Source: Beijerinckiaceae bacterium (GTDB lineage Bacteria > Pseudomonadota > Alphaproteobacteria > Rhizobiales > Beijerinckiaceae). From it: a stretch of DNA of 64,000 nt. How positions within the stretch are numbered: the first letter of the stretch is position 1; every line of letters starts with the position of its first letter. The notes beneath the pieces were generated by a model. The model ran no database searches and was not told the origin of the DNA. It saw only the letters and a program-made list of their open reading frames with translations. The translations under genes were made by a program, and so were the position numbers. The stretch covers positions 88,205-152,204 of the forward strand of contig CANJNI010000005.1 in assembly GCA_947475995.1 (NCBI GenBank). Reading direction: 5' to 3'. Positions 16,782 to 25,947 of this stretch are shown here, piece by piece.

Positions 16782-19590
16782 GCAGCCTGCTCCCGTCCGG
16801 ATCAAAGAAGACGGGCGACGTGACCTGCACCGCGATAGCCCCCGCAGGCATCGGAACATGCAGCGTCTGGCCGATGCGCGCCCGCCCGTCTTCCAGCAAT
16901 GCGAGCGCGATAAACCTGTCGAGCGTGGCGCTCCAGAAGGCCGTCGTCACATGTCCGAGCGCGTGCGTTCCGGAAGCCGGATGCGGCGCCTGGGTGATCT
17001 GCGCCCCTTCTTCGAAAGTCTGCGCCAACTGCAGCGGCAGAAGTCCCACGAGTTGCTTGCGCCCCTTTGCGGCCAGATGCGGCAGCGAAAGGGAGCGCTT
17101 GCCGACGAAGTCTCCCTTTCGGGCCCCGACCATCTTGCCATAGCCGAGATCGTCGGCCGTGACGGAGCCGTCTGTCTCCTGTCCGACAATGATGTAGCCC
17201 TTTTCGGCGCGCAGCACGTTGAGCGCTTCAAGTCCGTAGGCGCAGCCGTCAAGGCGCTCGGCCGCATCGACCAGCGTGTCCCAGAGAGCGGCGCCCTGCA
17301 CGGAAGGAACGTTGATCTCGAAGCCCGCTTCTCCGGTGAAGCTTGCGCGCATCAGCCGCAAATCCGAACCGTTCCAAACGAGCTCGCGCAAGCTCATGTG
17401 CGGCAGCGAAGCTTGCGACAGGCCTGCATCCGGAAGAAGCGACTGGACGATGTTTCCGGCCAGCGGACCCTGGATCGCAAAGGTGGCCCATTGCTCGGTG
17501 ACGTCGGTTAGCCAGACGCGCAGGTCCGTATATTCGGTTTGCAGAAAATCTTCCATGTGCTGCAAAACATGGCCGATGCCGCCTGATGTGGTGGTGATAT
17601 GAAATCTGTCTTCTGCAAGTCGCGCGACGATGCCGTCATCGAGAACAACGCCGGACTCATGCAACATCAATGCATAACGGCACCGCCCGATCGCCAGAGC
17701 GGAAAAATCGTTGATGTAGATCCGGTTGAGAAAATCCACCGCATCCGGTCCTGCCAGTTCGATCTTGCCCAGCGACGAGGCGTCAAAAACCCCGACCTTT
17801 TTTCGCACCGTCAGCACTTCGCGATTGACGCAATCGCGCATCGTTTCGGCCGGCCTTGCAAAGCAGCTCACGCGCTTCCACTGACCGGCATCCTCGAAGA
17901 CGCCTCCATGCGCCTTGGCCCATTGGTGCGAGGGGAGCCGGCGGACCGGCTCGAACAGTTCGCCTCGTGAGGCGCCGGCGAATGTCCCGAACGTGACAGG
18001 CGTATAGGGCGGCCGGAACGTGGTGGCGCCGATATCCTGAGGCGCAACGCTGCGCTCCGCAGCCGCAATCATCATGGCGTTCAGGTTCGACGTCTTGCCC
18101 TGATCGGTCGCCATGCCGTTTGTGGTGTAGCGCTTGATGTGCTCGATGGATCGAAAGCCTTCCCGTACCGCAAGTGCGATATCGGCTGATGTCACGTCGT
18201 TCTGGAAGTCCACGAATGCCTTCGGGTGAATTGGACGCGAGGCATCCCCCTGCGGTCGCAGATCGCCGGCGCAAGCGCCGACACAAGAAATGCCGGGCGG
18301 CAGAACATCGGGCACAAAGGTCTGCAGTATCGGCTCGAACCGCAACGCGCCGCGCGCCTGGGACAAAAGGCTTGCGTTCGGCGTCCAGCCTCCGCTCATC
18401 AGCAGGACGTCGCAATCGACCGGGAGCGTCGATCCGTCCGCCAGTTGCACCGTGCAGCCTTCGATCCGCGCGCGGCCCTTCGTGTCGATGATCGCACCTG
18501 CGATGACGTTGAAGTCGTCCGCGATTGGTCTTCCTTCGCGCGCATCCACAATCGCCACGATCTCTGCACCGGCGCGCCGCAGATCGCCCGCAGCCTCATA
18601 GGCGCTGTCCGCCGATGTGGCGATCACGATACGCTTGCCCGGCAATGCGCAGAACCGGTTGGCGTAAATGCGCGCAGCCTCCGCCAGCATTACGCCGGGC
18701 AAGTCATTGCCGGGGAACACCAGCGGGCGCTCTATCGCGCCGGTGGCCAGAACAATACGTTTCGCCCGCACCTGCCAGAGCCGCTCGCGGGGCCCCGAGG
18801 CGGCTGAAGGTTCGATGTGGTCCGACAGCCTCTGCGCCAGCGCGACGAAATTTTGCGCGAACATTCCGAATGCGGTCGTGCGCTGCAGGATTCGTACATG
18901 CGATAGCGCGCGCAGTTTCGCCAGCAGGTCTGACAGCTCCGACGCGCGCGCAGGGTCGTGCAAGGCGCTGCCGCCAGGCTCCGGCTGTTCGTCGCACAGA
19001 ATGACGCTTTCTGCCTGCGCGGCCGCGGCGAGCGCCGCCTGCAGGCCGGCCGGTCCGCCGCCCACGACCAGCACATCGCAATGTGCAAACTGGTGCGCGT
19101 AAGTGTCCGGATCGGGTTCGCCCGGAGCCTTGCCGAGGCCCGCCGCCCGGCGGATGAGCGGCTCGTAGAGATGTTTCCATGCGCGGGGCGGCCACAGGAA
19201 AGTCTTGTAATAAAATCCCGCCGGGATCAGCCGCGATGCAAATTGGCCGATCGCCCCGATGTCGAACTCCAGCGACGGCCAGCGATTCTGGCTTGTCGCC
19301 ACGAGGCCGTCGTAAAGTTCAATCTGCGTGGCGCGCAGGTTGGGAGTCATGCGTCCCGCCCCACGATCAATCGTCACCAATGCGTTCGGTTCTTCAGAGC
19401 CGGCGGAAACAATCCCGCGCGGGCGATGATATTTGAAGGAGCGACCGACCAGATGGACCCCGTTCGCCAGCAGCGCCGAAGCCAGACTATCCCCGGGATG
19501 GCCCTCAAAGGCGCGCCCGTCGAACGAGAAACGCAGCACACGAGCACGGTCGATGCGGCCGCCGGAGGGCAGGCGAAAGGGTTGCGTCAC
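16774..19590 (-). CDS. soxA: Sarcosine oxidase alpha subunit SoxA
   Basis: The 938-aa alpha subunit. An N-terminal 2Fe-2S-ferredoxin-like segment (13-90) lacks iron-binding cysteines, as expected for SoxA. A dinucleotide-binding motif VVGGGPAGLQAALA at about 175-188 follows, then an NAD(H)-binding oxidoreductase core. The C-terminal third is GcvT-like (tetrahydrofolate binding), with EAGFEINVPS and LNVLRAEKGYIIVGQETDG. The complex oxidatively demethylates sarcosine to glycine, passing the methyl group to tetrahydrofolate. The GTG start at 19590 overlaps the soxD stop. No glyA, purU or folD genes accompany it in the window. Confidence 0.95.
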   Translation of the reverse strand: MTQPFRLPSGGRIDRARVLRFSFDGRAFEGHPGDSLASALLANGVHLVGRSFKYHRPRGIVSAGSEEPNALVTIDRGAGRMTPNLRATQIELYDGLVATSQNRWPSLEFDIGAIGQFASRLIPAGFYYKTFLWPPRAWKHLYEPLIRRAAGLGKAPGEPDPDTYAHQFAHCDVLVVGGGPAGLQAALAAAAQAESVILCDEQPEPGGSALHDPARASELSDLLAKLRALSHVRILQRTTAFGMFAQNFVALAQRLSDHIEPSAASGPRERLWQVRAKRIVLATGAIERPLVFPGNDLPGVMLAEAARIYANRFCALPGKRIVIATSADSAYEAAGDLRRAGAEIVAIVDAREGRPIADDFNVIAGAIIDTKGRARIEGCTVQLADGSTLPVDCDVLLMSGGWTPNASLLSQARGALRFEPILQTFVPDVLPPGISCVGACAGDLRPQGDASRPIHPKAFVDFQNDVTSADIALAVREGFRSIEHIKRYTTNGMATDQGKTSNLNAMMIAAAERSVAPQDIGATTFRPPYTPVTFGTFAGASRGELFEPVRRLPSHQWAKAHGGVFEDAGQWKRVSCFARPAETMRDCVNREVLTVRKKVGVFDASSLGKIELAGPDAVDFLNRIYINDFSALAIGRCRYALMLHESGVVLDDGIVARLAEDRFHITTTSGGIGHVLQHMEDFLQTEYTDLRVWLTDVTEQWATFAIQGPLAGNIVQSLLPDAGLSQASLPHMSLRELVWNGSDLRLMRASFTGEAGFEINVPSVQGAALWDTLVDAAERLDGCAYGLEALNVLRAEKGYIIVGQETDGSVTADDLGYGKMVGARKGDFVGKRSLSLPHLAAKGRKQLVGLLPLQLAQTFEEGAQITQAPHPASGTHALGHVTTAFWSATLDRFIALALLEDGRARIGQTLHVPMPAGAIAVQVTSPVFFDPDGSRLRG

Positions 19591-19883
19591 GCACCGCCCC
19601 CATCAAAATTCGCCGGTGGAGAGTCATCGACCCGCCATGTGGACACAATCAGGTCGCTCACCGTGTTGCGCGCAGCATTGAAGAAGCGCCCGCAGCCGTG
19701 CACATGCCGCCATCGCTCGGCGTGGGGGCCTTTCGGGTTCTTGCACGTCCAGAGATAGGCGGTCCACGCGTCGTCGCTCACGAGCGCGGGGTCTTTCGGC
19801 CGTTCCAGCAAAGCCTCGCCGCCGTAGCGGAATTCCAGCTCCGGCCGCTCGGTTTCGCAATAGGGGCAGCGGATCAGCAGCAT
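19587..19883 (-). CDS. soxD: Sarcosine oxidase delta subunit SoxD
   Basis: The 98-aa zinc-binding delta subunit. Zinc ligands are Cys6 and Cys9 (RCPYCETERPE), with His60 and Cys64 in the HVHGCGRFFN segment (WRHVHGC). The motif YLWTCKNPKGPHAERW near 43 is diagnostic of the family. Its ATG overlaps the soxB stop (TGATG) and its stop overlaps the soxA GTG, so translation is coupled. Confidence 0.94.
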   Translation of the reverse strand: MLLIRCPYCETERPELEFRYGGEALLERPKDPALVSDDAWTAYLWTCKNPKGPHAERWRHVHGCGRFFNAARNTVSDLIVSTWRVDDSPPANFDGGGA

Positions 19884-21136
19884 CAGTGCGCGACCGCCGC
19901 TGCCGTGGATTCATCCACGAGTGCGCCTGTCCGGAAGCGGTCGAGTCCGAACGGCGCGACAATCGGATGTGCTTCGTTCTTTGCGAGCGTGTGGGCAAAC
20001 AGATGGCCGGAGCCCGGCGTCGCCTTGAAGCCGCCGGTGCCCCAGCCACAATTCAGGAAAAGCCCTTCCACGGGGCTCTTGCCGATGATCGGCGAGCGAT
20101 CGGGCGTCACATCCACGATGCCGCCCCAGCTACGCAGCATCCGCAGGCGGCGCACGATCGGAAAAAGTTCGCAAAGAGCGTCGAGCGTATGCTGCGCCAC
20201 ATGCAGCGCGCCGCGCTGGCTGTAGGATGTATAGGCATCCGTGCCTGCCCCGATCACCAGTTCGCCCTTGTCGGATTGCGACATGTAGGCGTGGATCGAA
20301 TTCGACATGACCACGCAGGGCATGACTGGCTTCACCGGCTCCGAAACGAGCGCCTGCAACGGATAGCTCTCCATCGGCAGCCGCAACCCCGCCATGGCGG
20401 CGACGACGCTGGTATGACCCGCCGTCACAAGGCCGATCTTGCGCGTTGCGATCTCTCCGCGCGTCGTCTCCAGCCCTTGCACGCCGCCTCCGGCGTCGCG
20501 CCGGATGGCAGTCACTTCGCAATTTTCGATGATGTCGACGCCGAGCGCGCTGGCCGCGCGCGCATACCCCCACGCGACTGCGTCGTGTCGCGCAGTTCCG
20601 CCGCGCCTCTGCAGCGATGCGCCGACTATCGGGTAACGCACATTGCGGCTGATATCGAGGATAGGGCAGAAATCCTTCGCCTGTTCTGGCGTCATCCACT
20701 CGTTGTCGATGCCGGCAAGCCGGTTTGCGTGCACATGGCGGCGGATCACCTGCGCATCTGTCGTGTTATGCGCCAGAACCAGAACGCCGCGCGGGGAATA
20801 CATGACGTTGTAGTTGAGAGCCTGCGACAGGCCTTCCCACAATTTCATCGAATGTTCGAACAGCGCTTCGCTTTCCTCGAACAGATAATTTGACCGCACG
20901 ATGGTGGTGTTGCGGCCTGTATTGCCGCCGCCGATCCAGCCTTTTTCGACCACCGCAATGTTTCGCAAGCCGTGCTCGCTCGCCAGATAATAGGCGGTCG
21001 CCAGCCCGTGTCCGCCGCCGCCCACGATGACGACGTCATAGGCAGCTTTCGGACTCGCCGCGCGCCATTGCGGCTCCCAGCCTTCGTGGTTGCGAAAGCT
21101 CTGGCGAAGAAGCTGGAGAAATGAAAATCGTTGCAT
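19883..21136 (-). CDS. soxB: Sarcosine oxidase beta subunit SoxB
   Basis: The 417-aa FAD/FMN-binding beta subunit that oxidises sarcosine. The FAD motif is VVIVGGGGHGLATAYYLA (35-52). His184, within GGTARHDAVAW, corresponds to the histidine that carries covalent FMN in characterised SoxB proteins. The C-terminal FAD contact is CGWGTGGFKATPGSG near 370. First gene of the soxBDAG operon. A likely terminator of the upstream ThDP gene lies between that gene and soxB. Confidence 0.95.
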   Translation of the reverse strand: MQRFSFLQLLRQSFRNHEGWEPQWRAASPKAAYDVVIVGGGGHGLATAYYLASEHGLRNIAVVEKGWIGGGNTGRNTTIVRSNYLFEESEALFEHSMKLWEGLSQALNYNVMYSPRGVLVLAHNTTDAQVIRRHVHANRLAGIDNEWMTPEQAKDFCPILDISRNVRYPIVGASLQRRGGTARHDAVAWGYARAASALGVDIIENCEVTAIRRDAGGGVQGLETTRGEIATRKIGLVTAGHTSVVAAMAGLRLPMESYPLQALVSEPVKPVMPCVVMSNSIHAYMSQSDKGELVIGAGTDAYTSYSQRGALHVAQHTLDALCELFPIVRRLRMLRSWGGIVDVTPDRSPIIGKSPVEGLFLNCGWGTGGFKATPGSGHLFAHTLAKNEAHPIVAPFGLDRFRTGALVDESTAAAVAH

Positions 21137-21183
21137 CGCGCCGCGTCAGGTTGGCGACAAATTATCGCTGTGCGGGTGCGAAA

Positions 21184-21217
21184 GCCAAACAAAAAGGCGC
21201 GGCCGGAGCCGCGCCTT
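21184..21217 (-). terminator. Intrinsic terminator of the ThDP-enzyme gene
   Basis: An 11-bp perfect stem (21192-21202 with 21207-21217, arm AAAGGCGCGGC, loop CGGA). On the minus strand it is followed by a T-rich run (TTTTTGTTTGG). It lies 22 bp after the stop of the gene ending at 21239 and separates that gene from soxB. Confidence 0.85.
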
Positions 21218-21238
21218 TCGCAGGAGATCGAAATTCGA

Positions 21239-23005
21239 TCAGGTGTTGCGCACGCCGGTCGAGGAAGCGTCCTGGCGGTCCTGACCCGGCGGCACAAACA
21301 CGTCGATCACGCAGACGCCGCCCGAATTGAGGATCTCGACGCCCCTGGCGACCGCAGCCTTGAGTTCGTCCGGGGTCTTCACCGGGCCGATGCCGACTGC
21401 GCCTTGCGCTTCGCAGAATTTGGCGATGTCGATGGCAGGGTTGTTGATCGCCTGTCCGATCCAGCGATTGCCGACCGGGCGGTTGCGGCGCTTGGCCACG
21501 ACTTCCTGATGCAGCTCGTCGTTGAAATAGGACTGGTTGTTGTTGATCAGCACGAGCAGCGGAATCTTGTGCTTGGCGGCGGTCCAGATCGCATGGCCGC
21601 CCATCATGAAGTCGCCGTCGCCAAGGATCGACACCGTCTTCTTGCCGTTTTCGAGGTTGCCGAGCGCAGCGCCGACCGACAATGAGGCGCCCGAGCCGAT
21701 GCCGCCGCCGCCGTCCTTGCCCAGATAGGCCCACGGGTTGCGGAACGGCCAAGCATCGCAAGGCCAGCCGCGGCAAAGGCTCGCAAAGCTCACCTCGTCC
21801 GGGTTCTTGAAGGCGGCCCGCAGTTCGGCGGCCATCATGTCGACCGTGATGCGGTCGACGCTGGCCGGCTTGGCGGCGCGACGGTTCGGGGCCTTCCACG
21901 GGTCCTTCTTGGGTCCGGGGCCGAGCGCTTCGAGAAGGTCCGCAACGGTCTCTTCGGGACCGGCGTTCATGAAGATGTCGACGGTCGCCATCTGCTGGAA
22001 GATCATGTGGGCGCCATTATGCAGCGCCGAGTCGAGGCTTGCCGAAATGACCTTGCCGGTGAACTTCGGACCAGCCTTCGGGGGATGCAGCGCGCCGCCG
22101 ATGTCGACCCATTCGAGCGCCAGAACAACGTCGGCTTCCTCGATCACTTCCTTGGCGTGTTTGCTGACCTGGTTGAACGGCGCATCCGCATGGGCCGGAT
22201 GGTCGGTCGGGAAGACAGCGCCGGTCTTGAGGTCCGTCAGCACGCAGGCGCCGAGGCGCTCGGCGAGCTGCACGCGGCGATTCCAGTCTTCCACCGACAT
22301 GCTGCCGCGACCGATCAGCATCAGCGGACGCTTGGCGCCCTTCAGCAGGGCGGCGGCCTGTTCAAGGTCGGCCTTTGCGGGGCGCGGCGGTTTCGGCGGC
22401 TGGAAGCGCGCCATGTCGGGGAAATTCGGAACCTTCTCGAGCGAGGATTCCTGAAGACCCGCGTCGAGGCAGATGTAAACCGGGCCGGTCGGGGCCGTCC
22501 GCATCATCACATTGGCGCGCAGCATCGCGTCGATGATGGCTTCCGGCGAGGAGGGCTGGTTGTCGAATTTCACGATGTCGCGGACCATGCCGCCCTGGTC
22601 GGCGGAGGTGTGAATCCAGTCGATCCACGGGCGACGCTGGTGCGAATCGACCGGGCCGGTCGCGCCCAGCACGAACACTGGAGCGCGGTCGCACCAGGCG
22701 TTGTAGATCGCCATCATGCCGTGCATGAGGCCGACGTTGGAATGGACAATGGCCGCAGCCGGCTTGCCGGTGGCCTTGGTGTAACCGTGCGCCACGCCGA
22801 CCGCGTGATCTTCATGCAGGCAGAGCAGCATGCCGGGATCGACGTTGCCCAGATGGTTCACGATGGAATCGTGCAGGCCGCGATAGGACGCGCCGGGATT
22901 CAGGCTCACATATTTGAACCCGAAGCGGCGCAGCATCTGCGCGGCGACGTCGCTCGCCCAGGCTACCTTGTCGTCGGGCTGGCCTTCTGGCTTGTCGAGA
23001 TACAT
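21239..23005 (-). CDS. Thiamine-diphosphate-dependent enzyme, acetolactate-synthase-like
   Basis: A 588-aa member of the acetolactate synthase / benzoylformate decarboxylase superfamily. The N-terminal PYR domain has the catalytic glutamate Glu65 in LCLHEDHAVGVAHGYTKATG. The central domain is Rossmann-like. The C-terminal PP domain has the ThDP/Mg motif GDGDFMMGGHAIWTAAKH, starting at Gly462 and closing with INNNQSYFN. It is not IlvB: no regulatory subunit gene follows, and the substrate-facing residues differ. Strong ribosome site AGAGGAG before the ATG. Neighbouring sox genes suggest one-carbon or amino-acid catabolism, but the reaction is unknown. Confidence 0.85.
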   Translation of the reverse strand: MYLDKPEGQPDDKVAWASDVAAQMLRRFGFKYVSLNPGASYRGLHDSIVNHLGNVDPGMLLCLHEDHAVGVAHGYTKATGKPAAAIVHSNVGLMHGMMAIYNAWCDRAPVFVLGATGPVDSHQRRPWIDWIHTSADQGGMVRDIVKFDNQPSSPEAIIDAMLRANVMMRTAPTGPVYICLDAGLQESSLEKVPNFPDMARFQPPKPPRPAKADLEQAAALLKGAKRPLMLIGRGSMSVEDWNRRVQLAERLGACVLTDLKTGAVFPTDHPAHADAPFNQVSKHAKEVIEEADVVLALEWVDIGGALHPPKAGPKFTGKVISASLDSALHNGAHMIFQQMATVDIFMNAGPEETVADLLEALGPGPKKDPWKAPNRRAAKPASVDRITVDMMAAELRAAFKNPDEVSFASLCRGWPCDAWPFRNPWAYLGKDGGGGIGSGASLSVGAALGNLENGKKTVSILGDGDFMMGGHAIWTAAKHKIPLLVLINNNQSYFNDELHQEVVAKRRNRPVGNRWIGQAINNPAIDIAKFCEAQGAVGIGPVKTPDELKAAVARGVEILNSGGVCVIDVFVPPGQDRQDASSTGVRNT

Positions 23006-23097
23006 GCGGTCTCCTCTGGAAAAATCGGTTCAGGCTTCGCCGGGATGGAGGCCGCGCGTGCGCCCTCGCTTGGCTGCGTTTCTTCTCTCCCGACGGA

Positions 23098-23115
23098 GGC
23101 GTCCGGTAGGACGCC
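23098..23115 (-). promoter_or_regulatory. Leader hairpin upstream of the ThDP-enzyme gene
   Basis: A perfect 7-bp stem (GGCGTCC / GGACGCC, loop GGTA) in the probable 5' leader, about 92 bp upstream of the start codon. There is no T-run on the minus strand, so it is not an obvious terminator. Function unknown; it could be chance. Confidence 0.3.
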
Positions 23116-23280
23116 CGATGGCTCATGCCGGTGCAGTCACTATGCCGCACCCGTCGCCTCGGACTTAGCCTGAATCCCGGATGGTGAGAAGTGCTCGGCA
23201 GACATTTTGATGGCTTGCGCGGGAGTCGAAATCAGCCCGCCGAGGCGCTATGAATGTTCGGGAAATCTGCGGGAAAGCCC

Positions 23281-24057
23281 ATGAGCGACGCCAAGGAACC
23301 GACCGAGCCGAAAACCATGCCGGGTCTGCCGCCCGGCTACGACGGCGTGAAGGTCGCCAAGGGCCTGCTTCGGTCGATCCGTGCCGGGGCGCTGGGCAGC
23401 CTCAGCCGTGAAGGCGGCTTTCCCTTCGCCACCCTCGTCAATGTGGCGACCGATCTCGACGGCTGGCCGATCCTGCTCATGTCTGGCCTCTCCGCGCATA
23501 CCAAAAACCTGACGGCCGACACCCGCGCCTCGATCCTGCTCTCGGAGGGCGGCAAGGGCGATCCGCTCGCCCATCCCCGGCTGACCGTGGTGGGCCAGGC
23601 GCGAAAGACCGTCGACCCCGAACTGCGCGCCCGCCTGCGCAGGCGATTTCTGGCGCGACACCCGAAATCAGAGCTTTACGTCGATTTTCCGGACTTTTCC
23701 TTCTGGAAGCTGGAGATTTCGAGCGCTCATCTGAACGGCGGCTTCGCCCGTGCGGCCGACTTCGACGGCCCGACCATGACGACCGATCTCACGGACGCCG
23801 CCGAACTGATCGCAATCGAGGAAAGCGCGATCGAGCATATGAACGCCGACCATGCGGACGCCGTGCGGCTCTACGCCACCCGGCTGGCGGGCGAAAAGGA
23901 GGGCCGCTGGCGCGCCACGGGCGTCGATCCGGAGGGAATGGACCTCGCCTGCGGCGATTCGACATGCCGCATCGCGTTCGACCATCGGATTAGAACCGGC
24001 GCGGAATTGCGCAAAATTCTGGCTGAATTGGGCAAGAAAGCCCGTGAAACAGCCTGA
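23281..24057 (+). CDS. HugZ-like haem-utilisation / pyridoxamine-phosphate-oxidase-fold protein
   Basis: A 258-aa cytoplasmic protein. The N-terminal half has the PNPOx-like split-barrel pattern: ALGSLSREGGFPFATLVNVATD near 38, then LLMSGLSAHTKNL. A C-terminal DUF2470 domain has IEHMNADHADAVRLYA. This two-domain layout is that of HugZ-type proteins, some of which degrade haem. No haem-uptake genes are nearby, so a flavin or general redox role remains possible. I chose the ATG at 23281, behind GCGGGAAAG; an upstream ATG at 23254 is in frame. Confidence 0.8.
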   Translation: MSDAKEPTEPKTMPGLPPGYDGVKVAKGLLRSIRAGALGSLSREGGFPFATLVNVATDLDGWPILLMSGLSAHTKNLTADTRASILLSEGGKGDPLAHPRLTVVGQARKTVDPELRARLRRRFLARHPKSELYVDFPDFSFWKLEISSAHLNGGFARAADFDGPTMTTDLTDAAELIAIEESAIEHMNADHADAVRLYATRLAGEKEGRWRATGVDPEGMDLACGDSTCRIAFDHRIRTGAELRKILAELGKKARETA

Positions 24058-24263
24058 AAATCCCCTTTTTTTCTTTCATAAACCCTTGATGCTGCACTGC
24101 GAAATCGCGCATCGTTAAGGGAATAAAACCTCGGCTGTGCCAGAAGCTTGCGGGAAGTGCGGCCACAGACTAAACACCGCGCCAATTCTCCGGTCGGCAG
24201 CAGTCGACCTTTGCCAACTTGTCCGAGCCTGCGGCGGATTGATCGGACCATCTGGAGACCAAG

Positions 24264-25880
24264 ATGAAACAAAGCGGCCTGTTCAACCCGGCCTTCGGGA
24301 TCGAGAAATTCGGTTTCAAGAACCTGAACAACGTCTTTTACAGCCTTCAGGCTCCGGAGCTTTACGAGGAATCGATCCGTCGCAGCGAGGCCATGCTGGT
24401 GCCGGGCGGCGCCATCAACGCCGAGACGGGCGTCCATACGGGCCGTTCCCCGGCCGACAAGTTCACCGTTCGTGATTCGCTCACCGAAAATTCGGTCTGG
24501 TGGGAAAACAACAAGGCCATGTCGCCCGAGCACTTCGAGGTGCTCCTCGCCGACTTCATCAAGCACGCCGAGGGCAAGGACCTTTTCGTGCAGGACCTTT
24601 ACGGCGGCGCTGACCCGGCCACCCGCGTCAAGGCGCGCGTCGTCACCGAATTCGCCTGGCACTCGCTGTTCATCCGCAACCTGCTGATCCGTCCGTCGAG
24701 CGAAGAAGTGAAGAACTTCATGGCCGATCTGACGATTGTCGATCTGCCGTCCTTCCGGGCTGATCCCAAGCGCCACGGCTGCCGCACCGAAACCGTCATC
24801 GCGCTCGATTTCTCGCGCCGCATCGTCCTCATCGGCGGCACCAGCTACGCCGGCGAAATGAAGAAGTCGGTCTTCACCTGGCTGAACTACACGCTGCCCG
24901 CCGTCGGCGTCATGCCGATGCACTGCTCGGCCAACGAGGGCAAGGACGGCGACACCGCCATCTTCTTCGGCCTCTCCGGCACCGGCAAGACCACGCTTTC
25001 GCAGGACCCGAACCGCACGCTCATCGGCGACGACGAACACGGCTGGTCGAAGGACGGCGTGTTCAACTTCGAAGGCGGCTGCTACGCCAAGGCGATCCGC
25101 CTGTCGCGCGAAGCCGAGCCGGAAATCTACTCGACGACCGAGCGCTTCGGCACCGTGATGGAGAACGTGGTCCTCGACCCGGTCACCCGCATCCCGGATT
25201 TCGACAGCGAAGCGAAGACCGAGAACACTCGCATCGCCTATCCGCTCTACTTCATCAAGAATTCGTCGGACACCGGCCGCGGCGGCCATCCGAAGAATAT
25301 CGTGATGCTGACCTGCGACGCTTTCGGCGTCATGCCGCCGATCTCGCGGCTGGATTCCTCGCAGGCCATGTACCACTTCCTGTCGGGCTACACGGCGACT
25401 GTCGCCGGCACCGTCAAGGGCGTCACCGAACCGACGGCTACCTTCTCGACCTGCTTCGGCCATCCGTTCCTGCCGCGTCATGCGTCGGTTTACGGCAACC
25501 TGCTGCGCGACCTGATCGCCAAGCACAATGTCGATTGCTGGCTGGTCAACACCGGCTGGACCGGCGGCAAGGAAGGCAAGGGCGGCCGCCGCATGCCGAT
25601 CCGCGTCACCCGCGCGCTGCTCACCGCCGCGCTCGACGGTTCGCTCAAGAAGGTGAACTTCCGCACGGACCCGTACTTCGGCCTCTCGGTTCCCACCGAC
25701 GTGCCGGGCGTGGAGCCGGACATCCTGAACCCGGTCAAGACCTGGGCCAACAAGGAAGAGTTCGCGGCGACCGCCAAGGATCTGGTGGAGCGCTTCGCCA
25801 AGAACTTCGTGAACTACGAAATGCACGTCGACGCCAAGGTGCGCGAAGCCGCCCCGGCGATGCAGATAGCAGCCGAATAA
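24264..25880 (+). CDS. pckA: Phosphoenolpyruvate carboxykinase (ATP), PckA
   Basis: The 538-aa ATP-dependent PEP carboxykinase that opens gluconeogenesis (oxaloacetate + ATP to PEP + CO2 + ADP). The kinase-1a P-loop is [10 protein letters not shown] (236-245, Lys242). The metal-binding kinase-2 segment is LIGDDEHGW (253-261). The [10 protein letters not shown] substrate loop is at 58-67, and WTGG...[13 protein letters not shown] lies near 435. Full length. GGAG precedes the ATG. In many Rhizobiales pckA lies next to chvI/chvG; those genes are not here. Confidence 0.97.
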   Translation: MKQSGLFNPAFGIEKFGFKNLNNVFYSLQAPELYEESIRRSEAMLVPGGAINAETGVHTGRSPADKFTVRDSLTENSVWWENNKAMSPEHFEVLLADFIKHAEGKDLFVQDLYGGADPATRVKARVVTEFAWHSLFIRNLLIRPSSEEVKNFMADLTIVDLPSFRADPKRHGCRTETVIALDFSRRIVLIGGTSYAGEMKKSVFTWLNYTLPAVGVMPMHCSANEGKDGDTAIFFGLSGTGKTTLSQDPNRTLIGDDEHGWSKDGVFNFEGGCYAKAIRLSREAEPEIYSTTERFGTVMENVVLDPVTRIPDFDSEAKTENTRIAYPLYFIKNSSDTGRGGHPKNIVMLTCDAFGVMPPISRLDSSQAMYHFLSGYTATVAGTVKGVTEPTATFSTCFGHPFLPRHASVYGNLLRDLIAKHNVDCWLVNTGWTGGKEGKGGRRMPIRVTRALLTAALDGSLKKVNFRTDPYFGLSVPTDVPGVEPDILNPVKTWANKEEFAATAKDLVERFAKNFVNYEMHVDAKVREAAPAMQIAAE

Positions 25881-25906
25881 GCAGCGTCTCAAGGCTGAAG
25901 AATTTG

Positions 25907-25937
25907 AAACCGCGCTCTGGAAACAGGGCGCGGTTTT
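25907..25937. terminator. Bidirectional terminator between pckA and the antiporter gene
   Basis: A hairpin with arms AAACCGCGCTCTG and CAGGGCGCGGTTTT around a GAAA loop, with one G-U pair. T-runs on the plus side (GGTTTTGCTTT) and A-runs on the left arm make it usable by both convergent genes. Confidence 0.85.
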
Positions 25938-25947
25938 GCTTTGCCGG

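Noticed and set aside
23006..23280. ThDP riboswitch before the ThDP-dependent enzyme gene
   Set aside because: Only one short hairpin was seen. The conserved CTGAGA-type segments of a THI-box were not found in the leader.
23871..25892. 673-codon minus frame opposite pckA
   Set aside because: The plus strand encodes a complete, motif-perfect PckA. The antisense protein is basic and featureless.
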